Assembly: GCA_015654855.1 (NCBI GenBank)
Contig: JAATGA010000188.1
Span: 1-36,926, forward strand
Direction: 5' to 3'
DNA length: 36,926 nt
Source of the DNA: Rhodobacterales bacterium
Lineage (GTDB): Bacteria; Pseudomonadota; Alphaproteobacteria; Rhodobacterales; Rhodobacteraceae
Notes under the pieces: model-generated
What the model was told of the DNA's origin: nothing
Seen by the model: the letters and a program-made list of their open reading frames with translations, nothing else
Database searches by the model: none
Position numbers and translations under genes: made by a program
Shown here: piece by piece, positions 1 to 7,203 of the stretch
Layout of the letters: each line of letters starts with the position of its first letter
How positions within the stretch are numbered: the first letter of the stretch is position 1

Positions 1-172
1 TCTGGACGGCGGCATCGCTGTAGACGGGCTGTCGCCCCCGCTTGCCTGTCGGCTGCGCCGCCCAGGCCATGTCGGGATCAAACCAGATCGTCAGCGATCC
101 GCGGCGCTTGAGCGCACTGTTATACGCGCGCCAGTTGAGGGTGGTATAGGTCGGGGTGTTCGGTCTGCTCAT
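1..172 (-). CDS. IS5-family transposase, N-terminal part
   Basis: This is the first 57 codons of a DDE transposase, too short for the ORF track and truncated by the window edge. The translation begins MSRPNTPTYTTLNWRAYN and includes SLTIWFDPDMAWAA and GKRGRQPVYSDAAVQ. That opening is characteristic of IS5-group transposases: a short N-terminal stretch, a WFDP motif, then the helix before the catalytic core. The catalytic DDE residues would lie outside the window. The ATG at 172 is 63 bp inside the element's terminal repeat, a normal distance for this family. Whether the full gene is intact is unknown. Confidence 0.85.
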   Translation of the reverse strand, partial: MSRPNTPTYTTLNWRAYNSALKRRGSLTIWFDPDMAWAAQPTGKRGRQPVYSDAAVQ

Positions 173-235
173 GCCCTTCAGCTACCACGCTGGATTCACG
201 AGATGAATCCCTGATGGGATTTGTGCAACAGAGCC
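1..235 (-). mobile_element. 5' end of an IS5-family insertion sequence, cut by the window edge
   Basis: The outer end reads GGCTCTGTTGCACAAATCCC on the minus strand, ending near base 235, which is typical of IS5-type elements in alphaproteobacteria. Just inside it, bases 192-210 form a perfect hairpin (GGATTCA, 5-nt loop, TGAATCC). The transposase start lies at base 172 and the gene runs left off the window. Only one end is visible, so target duplication and completeness cannot be judged. Confidence 0.8.
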
Positions 236-314
236 ATCGGTGGGGACAAACAGACTGAGCACCTCGCGGGACGATCTAAGTCGAAATGGATGATCAATTC
301 AGCGAGAAGACGGC

Positions 315-1343
315 TTACAACCCCGCGGCCTTGGTCAGGTTCACCCTGAACCTGTCGCGTCTGCGCTGATACCTGCGGGTCATCTCAGCGCTCGCATGGC
401 CAAGCTGTTTCTGCACATGCCGTTCATCGACCTCGGCCGAGGAGGCGAGGCCAGCGCGCAGGGAATGTCCCGAGAAGAGGGCAGGGCGGTCCTTCTCCGG
501 CAGATCGCCCCGCAGCCCGGCGGCCTGGGCGGCGCGCTTGACCACACGCGCGACCTCGCGGTCGTTCAGCCGCATCGGGCCGATGTCCTTGCCTTGTCCG
601 GTGACTCGGCGGAACAGGGGGCCCTGGCTTATGCGCGCCAACTTCAGCCAGATTTCCAGCGCCGCGATCGGGCAGGTGGCGGGGGACGATCCGCGGCCGA
701 TCTCCACCTCGCGCCAGCCGGTCTTGCCGCGCAGGGTCACAAGCAGTCCGCCGGGCAGAATCTCGACCCAACCTCGGCCGTCCTCCGTCTGGTTGCGTCC
801 GGCATCAAGCCCGGTGATCTCGGATCGCCGCAGGCCGCCGGCAAAGCCGATCAGCAGCATGGTCCGATCGCGCAACCCGCGCAGCGTGCCGCGGTCACAG
901 GTTTCCAGCATGGCCAGCAGGTTTTCGGGCAGAATCGCCTCTTTCTGGCGCGGCGGCGCGGCATGGTTATTGCGGATCCCGGCCAGAACCGTGGCGACAT
1001 GACGGTCGCGCCGATCGAGGGACAACCCGCGTTGGGTAAAGGCCCAGACCAGCGCCGATAGCCGTCGTTCGATGGTGGACACCGCATTCTTGCGCCCGCC
1101 GAGGGATTTAGCGCCGCTGGCGCAGGCGGTGATATAGAGGCCAACGACCTGTGGATCCGGCGTCAGGGCGTCGAGGCCTTCGCGGCGACACCATCCGGCA
1201 AAATGCTTCCAGTCGGCGGCATAGGCTTTGCGGGTGTTGGCGGAACTGGCCGCTTCAGCGTAACCGCGGGCGCGCTCAGCCAGATCGCGCAGGGCAGGCG
1301 GCTGATGATCCAGCGGGGCAGGGGGTGGAGGGTTCTCAATCAT
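315..1343 (-). CDS. Tyrosine site-specific recombinase (integrase)
   Basis: This tyrosine recombinase would cut and rejoin DNA at a short core site through a covalent phosphotyrosine. The C-terminal catalytic set is complete: Arg in GLRRSEI (about residue 172), Lys in RGKTG (207), HSLR (His293, Arg296), His in LGHAS (316) and Tyr in RRYQ (325). The N-terminal SAM-like DNA-binding domain (about 20-125) contains NTRKAYAADWKHF. I chose the ATG at 1343 (342 residues); the longer ORF start adds 35 low-complexity residues inside fic. The start overlaps the fic stop in ATGATTGA, so translation is probably coupled. Association with a toxin-antitoxin pair suggests plasmid multimer resolution or integration rather than phage integration. 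The target site is not known; the palindrome at 2378-2408 is a candidate. Confidence 0.88.
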   Translation of the reverse strand: MIENPPPPAPLDHQPPALRDLAERARGYAEAASSANTRKAYAADWKHFAGWCRREGLDALTPDPQVVGLYITACASGAKSLGGRKNAVSTIERRLSALVWAFTQRGLSLDRRDRHVATVLAGIRNNHAAPPRQKEAILPENLLAMLETCDRGTLRGLRDRTMLLIGFAGGLRRSEITGLDAGRNQTEDGRGWVEILPGGLLVTLRGKTGWREVEIGRGSSPATCPIAALEIWLKLARISQGPLFRRVTGQGKDIGPMRLNDREVARVVKRAAQAAGLRGDLPEKDRPALFSGHSLRAGLASSAEVDERHVQKQLGHASAEMTRRYQRRRDRFRVNLTKAAGL

Positions 1344-1947
1344 CTTGGCCTTCGGCCTCGATCTGGCGAAGAAGCAGCACTGAAAGAGGCGCAGTATCGC
1401 CGCGATAGGCTGAAATGGAGGCCGTAAGCATCTCGTCTGGCGCGACACCTTCCCATGTCAGGGGATGTCCCGTCCGGTCCGCTAGGTAGCGCACATATTC
1501 GCGTAAGGCGCGCCCGTTGCCGTCCCGGAAGGGGTGCAGAACATTCGGCTCGCTCATGTACCACGCCATCCGCTCAGCGAAGCGTTCTATCGCCAGTCCT
1601 TCAAGCCAGTTCTCCTGCGCGAGATCGGCGGTGAGTCGGCCGCCCTCCTGTGCGATGAAGCGCCAGTTGGCAAAGCGATTGTCGCCCTTGGAGATGTCAA
1701 CGTCCCGCACCACGCCGGCCCAGGGATAGATGTCACGGAACAGCACTTCATGGATCGCCAGCAGATATCCGAAGCCCGGCCCTTCGGCGGGTTCGGGCAG
1801 GGGGGCGTTCCCGATCTCGAGCGTGGCCAGAAGGATGATCTCGGCCTCCGCATCATCGAGCGCAGGCTGGTTCGTGATGCCGAGCAGATTGATGAGGACT
1901 CCCGACCCCGGATATAGGTGCCGGTCGTCGCTGTCGTACTTTGCCAT
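1336..1947 (-). CDS. fic: Fic/Doc-family toxin (predicted adenylyltransferase)
   Basis: Fic enzymes transfer AMP, or another phosphate-containing group, from a nucleotide to target protein hydroxyls. This 203-residue protein carries the full active-site loop HPFRDGNGRALR (residues 138-149), with the catalytic His and the GNGR anion-binding segment, so it should be active. Upstream it has the family motifs LLGITNQ (21-27) and IHEVLFRDIYPWAG (65-78). There is no inhibitory helix in the protein itself. That motif is in the small gene just upstream, making this a class I Fic system like VbhT/VbhA. The start is 3 nt after the antitoxin stop and the end overlaps the recombinase start, giving a three-gene operon. 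Its likely role is a stability module. The protein target cannot be told from sequence. Confidence 0.92.
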   Translation of the reverse strand: MAKYDSDDRHLYPGSGVLINLLGITNQPALDDAEAEIILLATLEIGNAPLPEPAEGPGFGYLLAIHEVLFRDIYPWAGVVRDVDISKGDNRFANWRFIAQEGGRLTADLAQENWLEGLAIERFAERMAWYMSEPNVLHPFRDGNGRALREYVRYLADRTGHPLTWEGVAPDEMLTASISAYRGDTAPLSVLLLRQIEAEGQDD

Positions 1948-1950
1948 GCT

Positions 1951-2172
1951 TCAGCCCGCCGAGGCCGGCCTGCGATGGCGTTCCAGCAGACGGGTTCGCA
2001 GATCGGACGGGCTCAGGGTTCCGGCTTCCACCTGGCGCAACTCGGCCGCTGCCTGCGGGTTGAGATGCAGGCCCTCGATCTGCTGGCTTGCGATTGCGCT
2101 TGCCAGAAGCCGCGCGGATGGCGTGGCGCGACCATGTTTCTCGGTTGGGGGCGTGGCGGGCTTGGCTGGCAT
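1951..2172 (-). CDS. VbhA-like antitoxin of the Fic module
   Basis: This 73-residue protein precedes fic. Its central helix reads ASAIASQQIEGLHL, which contains the class I inhibitory motif [S/T]xxxE[G/N] as SQQIEG (Ser29, Glu33, Gly34). In this family the motif's Glu pairs with the Fic anion-binding Arg and blocks productive ATP binding. After it comes the usual tail resembling EAGTLSPSDLRTRLLER. The start is the ATG at 2172, with AGGA about 8-12 nt upstream; the ORF track's GTG at 2175 is one codon earlier. The order antitoxin then toxin with a 3-nt gap fits a toxin-antitoxin operon. It is small but confidently assigned because of the motif and its neighbour. Confidence 0.85.
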   Translation of the reverse strand: MPAKPATPPTEKHGRATPSARLLASAIASQQIEGLHLNPQAAAELRQVEAGTLSPSDLRTRLLERHRRPASAG

Positions 2173-2350
2173 CACGTTGTTCCTGTCCTGTCGTGTCCGA
2201 GCCTAGCAGAGACCGGGCGGTGTTGCATCATCGGCCTTGGCGCGACCTTCAGTTCGGCCCCGGAAATCCTGACGAAAACCCATCTCCTGCAGGGCCTTGC
2301 CGAGGCGATCCGGGTGCGATTTTCGGCTGTTTCGGTGGTCACGTACTGCC

Positions 2351-2370
2351 TCTCTATAGGTCTCTATAGG
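2351..2370 (+). repeat. Perfect tandem 10-bp repeat TCTCTATAGG x2
   Basis: The decamer TCTCTATAGG occurs twice without a gap, 8 bp before the 31-bp palindrome. One-turn spacing places both copies on the same DNA face, as expected for an operator or for an accessory site of a recombinase. The function is inferred only. Confidence 0.7.
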
Positions 2371-2377
2371 ATTTCAT

Positions 2378-2408
2378 AACATCCGATAATGCAAGATTAT
2401 CGGATGTT
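2378..2408. repeat. 31-bp interrupted palindrome: candidate recombinase core site or operator
   Basis: The arms AACATCCGATAAT and ATTATCGGATGTT are perfect 13-bp inverted repeats around a 5-bp spacer (GCAAG). Two 13-bp inverted arms around a short asymmetric spacer is the layout of a tyrosine-recombinase core such as loxP, although loxP has an 8-bp spacer. A run of T (2407-2412) follows, so a terminator is the main alternative. Its place between two divergent gene starts argues against termination. It could also be the operator of the toxin-antitoxin operon. Confidence 0.6.
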
Positions 2409-2483
2409 TTTTATAAAAGACAGGCGCGGCGCTTATTGGTAATTATTATAGTATATTCCGCCGCCTCATGCTACCGTTTCAGT

Positions 2484-3407
2484 ATGGTCAGCACTCCGGA
2501 ATCATCTCTTTTCCCTCTTCTGGCACAGCCCGGATTGCCGCACTGGATCCGACAGGGTGCCGACCGGGAACAGCTTGAAACAGCGTTGTTTTCCGCAGGA
2601 GCAACACTCGCCATGATGGATCCCATCGTGCGTTCAGAAGATCTTGTCGGGACGCTCTGGCGCAAGCGTCTGGCGCTGGCCTCCGCAGTGGCGGTTTCCG
2701 CACTGGAAGGACGCCGCGAAGGCGCGGCAGATCTGCGCGATGCCTTTGCACTGCGGCGCCCGGGCGACGATCCCGGCCCGGCGGGGCGGATGCTGAACGG
2801 CTGGCGGCATCTCGGCGACGCGCGCGCGCTACGATCCGCAGACTGGCCGAAACGGTTGCCAGAGTTTTTCGACCTGCCGACTGATCCAGTTGCGGAACTC
2901 CTGCACGATTTGGGCGGGCGGTTTGCCGCCAGCCGCACCATGCCGCTGCGTTTCGCAGCAGAGGCGGCGCGCGAGGTTCTGGCGCTCGGTTCTGTCTATC
3001 GTGGGCTGGCGCTCTGGCTGGCCGACGCCCTGCTGGCACAGGCGCTCGGCTGGGATCGTCCCGTGCCGCTGCTGGCGTCACATCTGCCGCGCGCGGCCTT
3101 CCGGCTGGAAGGGAACGACTGGCTTGCAGCTTGCTCGGGTGCATGGTGCAGAGGGGCGGCGGCCGCTTTTGATCTGCATGCCGATCTGAACTGCCGCGCG
3201 GAAGCACTGAGGGCCGCGGCGCCAAAGCTGCGGGGCAGGGATGCGAGGGCCGCGGTCCATGCGTTGTTGACCGAAGACGCTCTCACCGCCCGGGCAGGTG
3301 AGAAGGCCAGCGACCGCGCCGCGCGCCGGTTATTCGACCGGCTGACGACCCTTGGGCTGGTGCGCGAACTGACCGGGCGGCCGACCTTCCGGCTTTATGG
3401 GCTCTGA
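2484..3407 (+). CDS. DUF1403-family protein
   Basis: This 307-residue protein matches what I know of the DUF1403 family of alphaproteobacteria, which has no established biochemical role. Recognisable parts are DPIVRSEDLVGTLWRKRLAL near the N-terminus, a region rich in Ala, Leu and Arg helices, and a C-terminal winged-helix-like end with RRLFDRLTTLGLVRELTGR. I chose the ATG at 2484; the ORF track adds 16 residues from 2436 that run into AT-rich intergenic DNA. The gene overlaps scpB at its 3' end (the scpB ATG at 3397 lies before this stop), so the two are co-translated. The pairing with an ScpB-like protein suggests a role in replicon segregation, which is inference from context. No transmembrane segment or enzyme motif was seen. 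Confidence 0.75.
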   Translation: MVSTPESSLFPLLAQPGLPHWIRQGADREQLETALFSAGATLAMMDPIVRSEDLVGTLWRKRLALASAVAVSALEGRREGAADLRDAFALRRPGDDPGPAGRMLNGWRHLGDARALRSADWPKRLPEFFDLPTDPVAELLHDLGGRFAASRTMPLRFAAEAAREVLALGSVYRGLALWLADALLAQALGWDRPVPLLASHLPRAAFRLEGNDWLAACSGAWCRGAAAAFDLHADLNCRAEALRAAAPKLRGRDARAAVHALLTEDALTARAGEKASDRAARRLFDRLTTLGLVRELTGRPTFRLYGL

Positions 3408-4035
3408 GATGGCGGAGGTCCTGGACACCGAACTGACTGAGCTGCCGCAAGCCTTACGCTGGCGGGAATGGATGGCGCGGGTTGAAGCGGTGCTCTTCGC
3501 CTCTGCCGAGCCGGTGCCCCGCGCGGTGCTGTCCCGCATCGTGGGGCGGAATTGCGCCCTTGATCTGCTGATGGAAGACATCGCGGCCGAGCTTTCTGGC
3601 CGACCCTACGAGATCGCCCGCGTGGCCAGTGGCTGGCAGTTCCGGACGAAGCCGCGATATGCCGTCGCGATCCGCGCCGCGCGCGGCGAAGGCGATGGCA
3701 CGCGGGACCTGACGCAGAACGAAGCGCTGGTCCTGACGATCATCGCCTATCTACAGCCGGTAACCCGAGGCGAAATTTCGCGTCTGACCGGGCACGAGAC
3801 CAGCCGTGATCTGATTGCCCGGCTGCATCGTCAGAGCCTGATCGCCCGAGGTCCGCGCAGCCCGGAACCCGGCGCGCCCTATACCTATGTCACTACGGCG
3901 GGGTTTCTGGCCCGGTTCGGGCTGGAGACCCTGCGCGCTTTACCGGACCTCGAGGCGCTGGAAGATGCGGGTCTGCTGAAGCCCGCGTCGAGTGTTGCGC
4001 TGGATCTGCCCATCGCAGGGGGAGACGCGGATTAA
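3397..4035 (+). CDS. scpB: ScpB-like segregation and condensation protein
   Basis: ScpB is the winged-helix partner of ScpA and SMC in bacterial condensin. This 212-residue protein has the family pattern: RVEAVLFASAEPVPRAVLSRIVG (about 28-50), a first winged helix with ASGWQFRTKPRYAVAIR (about 76-92), then NEALVLTIIAYLQPVTRGEISRLTG (about 108-132) and a C-terminal second wing with TTAGFLARFGL. It is likely a replicon-borne paralogue rather than the housekeeping copy, because it sits with DUF1403, a recombinase and a toxin-antitoxin pair. It overlaps the DUF1403 gene; an alternative ATG at 3409 begins 1 nt after that stop. IS256 debris begins directly after the stop codon, so the extreme C-terminus may have been altered by insertion. 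No scpA or smc is in the window. Confidence 0.85.
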   Translation: MGSEMAEVLDTELTELPQALRWREWMARVEAVLFASAEPVPRAVLSRIVGRNCALDLLMEDIAAELSGRPYEIARVASGWQFRTKPRYAVAIRAARGEGDGTRDLTQNEALVLTIIAYLQPVTRGEISRLTGHETSRDLIARLHRQSLIARGPRSPEPGAPYTYVTTAGFLARFGLETLRALPDLEALEDAGLLKPASSVALDLPIAGGDAD

Positions 4036-4405
4036 AGCGTTTTGCCTTTGACGAAAAATGGAGGGGATTCCCCGGAGCGAGCTTGTGTACTGCGCTCTTC
4101 GCGGGAGGTGTCCCAGGGGTAGGCCAGAACGTCATGCTCGGCTTCATCCATGAGGGCTGCGAGCTTTGGCACCTTGATCCTGACCTGATCGGCAACAGTG
4201 CGCCACTGGGTGATGGCGGCCTTGGCCGCGTGTCCTGACCGAAGGCGGAGACGACCCCCGCCGCCCGCTCTTTCCGGCATGGGCCAAATGGGTCCAGGCG
4301 TTGCGCTGGAAGTGGACGCAGCAACGTTGCCAGGTGGCGCGCAAAGCCGTGCCAAAATGACCCCACACACGTTGCGTTTACGTTTCGCATATCCTGCAAC
4401 CGCAC
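4036..4405 (-). pseudogene. IS256-family transposase relic
   Basis: Fragments of an IS256 (mutator-type) transposase appear in different minus-strand frames. One frame gives LRATWQRCCVHFQRN and HAGKSGRR, a second gives VVSAFGQDT, and a third gives TQWRTVADQVRIKVPKLA and LMDEAEHDVLAY. In intact relatives these run in one frame just before the C-terminal HSTNPIERLNGEIKRR block, which here is unrecognisable. At least two frameshifts and both ends are lost, so it cannot be active. It abuts scpB. Confidence 0.75.
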
Positions 4406-4534
4406 AACACTGCTGACCGAGGAGAAGGGCGGTGCGAAATTAATCCACGGAAGCGGCGGCCTGTTGCTGCTGCGGGCGGCTTAAAAATCGTCCACCTTTT
4501 ATGCGGCTGCAGGGAGGGCGTGGGGATTTACAGC

Positions 4535-5411
4535 GTGGAGCTATATCTGAGAGTTCGCCAGGCTTGCGCCGGAAGGCATGAGCCAGCGGGAAGCAGCGCG
4601 GACGTTCAACATCTCGCGTGACACGCGTGACACGGTTCGGAAGATGATGTCGTTTTCGGTCCCGCCGGGCTACCGGCGCCAATCGGAGATCAGGCGGCCG
4701 AAGCTTGATCCGTTCATCCCGATCATCGAGGGCTGGCTTGAGGCGGATCTGACCATGCCTCGCAAGCAGCGGCATACGGCGAAGCGGGTGTTCGACCGGC
4801 TCCGCGACGAATGTGGTTTTGATGGCGGCTACACGATCATCAAAGACTATATTCGGGAGCGGGAACGGCGGGGCCAGGAAGTGTTCGTGCCGCTGTCTCA
4901 TCCGCCGGGCCATGCACAGGCCGACTTTGGCGAGGCATTGGTCCGGATCGGCGGCGCCGTTCGACGCCTGCGATCAGGATACGGGTCGCGTCTCGTCGCA
5001 ATCGCTGGTGCGCTACAAGACCAACGACTACTCGGTGCCGGACGCTTACGGCCACCATGATGTCTGGATCCGGGCCTATCTATGTCCATGAGGTGGTGAT
5101 CGGCTGCCGTGGCGAGGTGATCGCCCGCCATCCCCGATGCTGGGATCGCGATGAACTCGTCTTCGACCCGATCCATTACCTTCCGCTGATCGAGCAGAAA
5201 ATCAATGCGTTGGATCAGGCCGCCCCGTTGCAAGGCTGGGATCTGCCGGAGGCAGTTCGCCACACTGCGCCGCCTGATGGAGGCGCGAATGAACCGGCAG
5301 GGTCGACGAGAATATGTCTAGGTCCTGCGGCTTTTGGAAACCTTCGATCTGGCCGATCTGCGGGCGGCTGTGACGCAGGCCCTTCGGCTGGGGGCGCTCA
5401 GCTTCGATGCG
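4535..5411 (+). pseudogene. istA: Decayed IS21-family transposase gene (istA)
   Basis: The start GTG at 4535 gives VELYLRVRQACAG, the usual IstA opening, then a +1 shift leads to MSQREAARTFNISRDT. A tandem 9-bp duplication (CGTGACACG twice) adds an extra RDT in the helix-turn-helix. The frame continues through MPRKQRHTAKRVFDRLRDE and HPPGHAQADFGEALVRIGG, then jumps directly to PFDACDQDTGRVSSQSLVRY in another frame, so roughly the middle third (most of the catalytic core) is deleted. A further shift gives YVHEVVIGCRGEVIARH and DPIHYLPLIEQKINALDQAA. The C-terminus is again shifted and the match ends near 5411. No istB follows. Confidence 0.85.
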
Positions 5412-5752
5412 ACACAACCTCAGTGTATCAGCTTGTCTTAGTTCAGAATATCTTCATGTGTCTTGTGGAGGAAATTCTACTTATGCGAACCCTTACTTTC
5501 GGGGAGGATGATCAGGGTTCTCTGGCGGTGGCAGGCAGCATCGGGATGGCGAAATGCCGTCCGAGTGCTTTCCTTTATGGTAAACGGTTGTTAGTTTGCC
5601 GCTAATCACGGGATCTGGGGATCCAAAGCGATGGCCGGGATGCCCATGGCCCCTGCGGGATCGGGCGAGAAGACGCCGGGTAGAAACGCCAGCATGTCGC
5701 CCCGGCCGGCGATCTGCGGGTGGGCATGCCCGACCAATGATAAGGGACGGGC
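5412..5752 (+). other. Gene-poor stretch between the IS21 relic and the EPS locus; one weak small ORF
   Basis: No known gene was recognised. A 40-codon ORF (5483-5605, MRTLTFGEDDQGSLAVAGSI) has GGAGG about 10 nt before its ATG, but it resembles nothing I know. On the minus strand one frame over about 5755-5603 is open (GHAHPQIAGRGDMLAFLPG) and ends at a stop; it may be the tail of a lost gene. The 5' end is AT-richer than its surroundings, consistent with a rearrangement junction. The last bases (AAGGGACGGGC) supply the ribosome-binding site for the flippase gene. Confidence 0.4.
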
Positions 5753-7123
5753 ATGACGCAATCCTCTCCGGGCCGGGTAATGGACATGATTAGGGGGGAT
5801 GGCGTCAGGGCCAGAGCCCTGCGTGCGACGTTCTGGTCGATCTCCAACGTGGTCGGCATGAACGGGATGCGGCTGCTGTCGAATATCATTCTGACGCGGC
5901 TATTGTTCCCCGAGGCCTTCGGGCTGATGGCGCTGGTGCAGGTGTTCATCTACGCGCTGGTGACCTTTTCCGACATCGGCATCAATACTTCGGTGCTGCA
6001 AAGCAAGCGCGGCGACGATCCGGATTTCCTGGATACGGCGTGGACGCTGCAAATCATCCGCGGCGGGATCCTGTGGCTCGGGGCTTGCGTGCTGGCATGG
6101 CCGGTGTCACGGATCTACGGCCATCCGGATCTGCTGACCCTGTTGCCGGTCGCGTCACTGTCGCTTGTCGTTAATGGCTTCCAGCCGATGCGGGCGGCGT
6201 TGGCGGGGCGGCATCTGGCGCTTGGGCGGCTGACGGTCATCCAGCTCTTCGTGCAACTCGCCACGCTGCTGCTGACGGTGTTGCTGGCGTGGTGGTGGCA
6301 TTCGGTCTGGGCGCTGGCGATGTCGCAGGTGATCGGCGCGCTGCTCAACAACCTTCTGGTCCGGCTGTTCATGGAAGGACATCCGGACCGCTTTCGCTGG
6401 GATTGGACCAGCGTCCACGAGATCGTCGGCTTCGGGCGCTTCATCTTTTTGTCGACGATCGCGACCTTCCTGATCACATCAAGCGACCGCGCCATCCTTG
6501 GCACTTATGTCGACGTCACGACCTTCGGGATTTACAGCATCGCCCAGACCTTCGGCAGCCTGCCGGTGTTGATCGTGACTACAGTCAGCGGCCGGGTGAT
6601 GTTGCCGCTATACCGGATGAAATCCCCGCGCGAGAGCGACGAGACCCGGCAAAAAATCCGCCGCGCCGGTCGGATGCTGTCGGCTTTCGGGGTGATCATC
6701 GCGGTGGTGCTGGCTTTTTGCGGAACCTGGCTGGTCGATGTGCTATACGATTCACGCTATGCGCTGGCCGGGCCTATGCTGGTGCTTTTCGCGCTCAACG
6801 CGATCCCCAGCAATGTGATGATCGGAACGGAAGCCGTCATGCTGGCGCATGGCGACAGCCGCAGGCATTTCTTCCTGACCGTGTCGCTGGCGATCGTGCA
6901 GGTGGTACTGCTGTTCGTGATGATCCATCTGTTTGGGGTAGTGGGCGGGATCGTCGCGCCTGGGCTGGCGCTGTTGCTGACCTATCCGATCCGTGCGCGC
7001 ATGGTTGCGCATTACCGGGCCTGGGATCCGCTGAATGATGTCGTGGGGCTGGGGGTGGGGCTACTGCTCACGGGGCTTGCCTTTGTCCTGCACTGGGAAG
7101 AAATCATGAAACTCTTTCCCTGA
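5753..7123 (+). CDS. Wzx-type polysaccharide flippase (MOP/PST family)
   Basis: This 456-residue integral membrane protein belongs to the oligosaccharide flippases that move undecaprenyl-pyrophosphate-linked repeat units across the inner membrane. It has the usual N-terminus ([36 protein letters not shown]), where the ILTRLL..EAFG segment is typical of the PST family. By eye there are about 12 hydrophobic segments, with polar loops at [15 protein letters not shown] and [19 protein letters not shown]. The length is normal for the family. AAGGGA lies close upstream. The neighbouring ugd is 80 bp downstream on the same strand, so they probably form one operon. The substrate is inferred from context as the EPS unit of this locus. 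A teichuronic-acid-type exporter of the same family is the main alternative. Confidence 0.9.
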   Translation: MTQSSPGRVMDMIRGDGVRARALRATFWSISNVVGMNGMRLLSNIILTRLLFPEAFGLMALVQVFIYALVTFSDIGINTSVLQSKRGDDPDFLDTAWTLQIIRGGILWLGACVLAWPVSRIYGHPDLLTLLPVASLSLVVNGFQPMRAALAGRHLALGRLTVIQLFVQLATLLLTVLLAWWWHSVWALAMSQVIGALLNNLLVRLFMEGHPDRFRWDWTSVHEIVGFGRFIFLSTIATFLITSSDRAILGTYVDVTTFGIYSIAQTFGSLPVLIVTTVSGRVMLPLYRMKSPRESDETRQKIRRAGRMLSAFGVIIAVVLAFCGTWLVDVLYDSRYALAGPMLVLFALNAIPSNVMIGTEAVMLAHGDSRRHFFLTVSLAIVQVVLLFVMIHLFGVVGGIVAPGLALLLTYPIRARMVAHYRAWDPLNDVVGLGVGLLLTGLAFVLHWEEIMKLFP

Positions 7124-7203
7124 CGGCCGGGACGGGCTTGAGTCGGCAGGGGATCGTGGCAAAATGTTCGGCTCGGAACGAGATGCCGATGAAGGAGAGA
7201 TGG

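Larger units (their letters stand above)
2173..2483. promoter_or_regulatory. Divergent intergenic region between the Fic operon and DUF1403/scpB
   Basis: This stretch of about 310 bp should hold promoters for both directions. Bases 2176-2345 are GC-rich, and one minus-strand frame stays open there for about 35 codons (...LGKALQEMGFRQDF...) with no convincing start, so it may be a gene relic. Bases 2350-2465 turn visibly AT-rich and contain a tandem 10-bp repeat and a 31-bp interrupted palindrome, listed separately. No clear -35/-10 pair can be named with confidence. Confidence 0.5.

Noticed and set aside
2378-2412. Palindrome plus T-run as an ordinary terminator
   Set aside because: Kept only as an alternative. 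It lies between two divergent gene starts where no transcript is expected to end, although antisense termination cannot be excluded.
2488-3225. 245-codon minus-strand ORF opposite DUF1403
   Set aside because: It is a high-GC shadow rich in Arg/Pro/Ala with no recognisable motif, while the plus strand encodes a known family.
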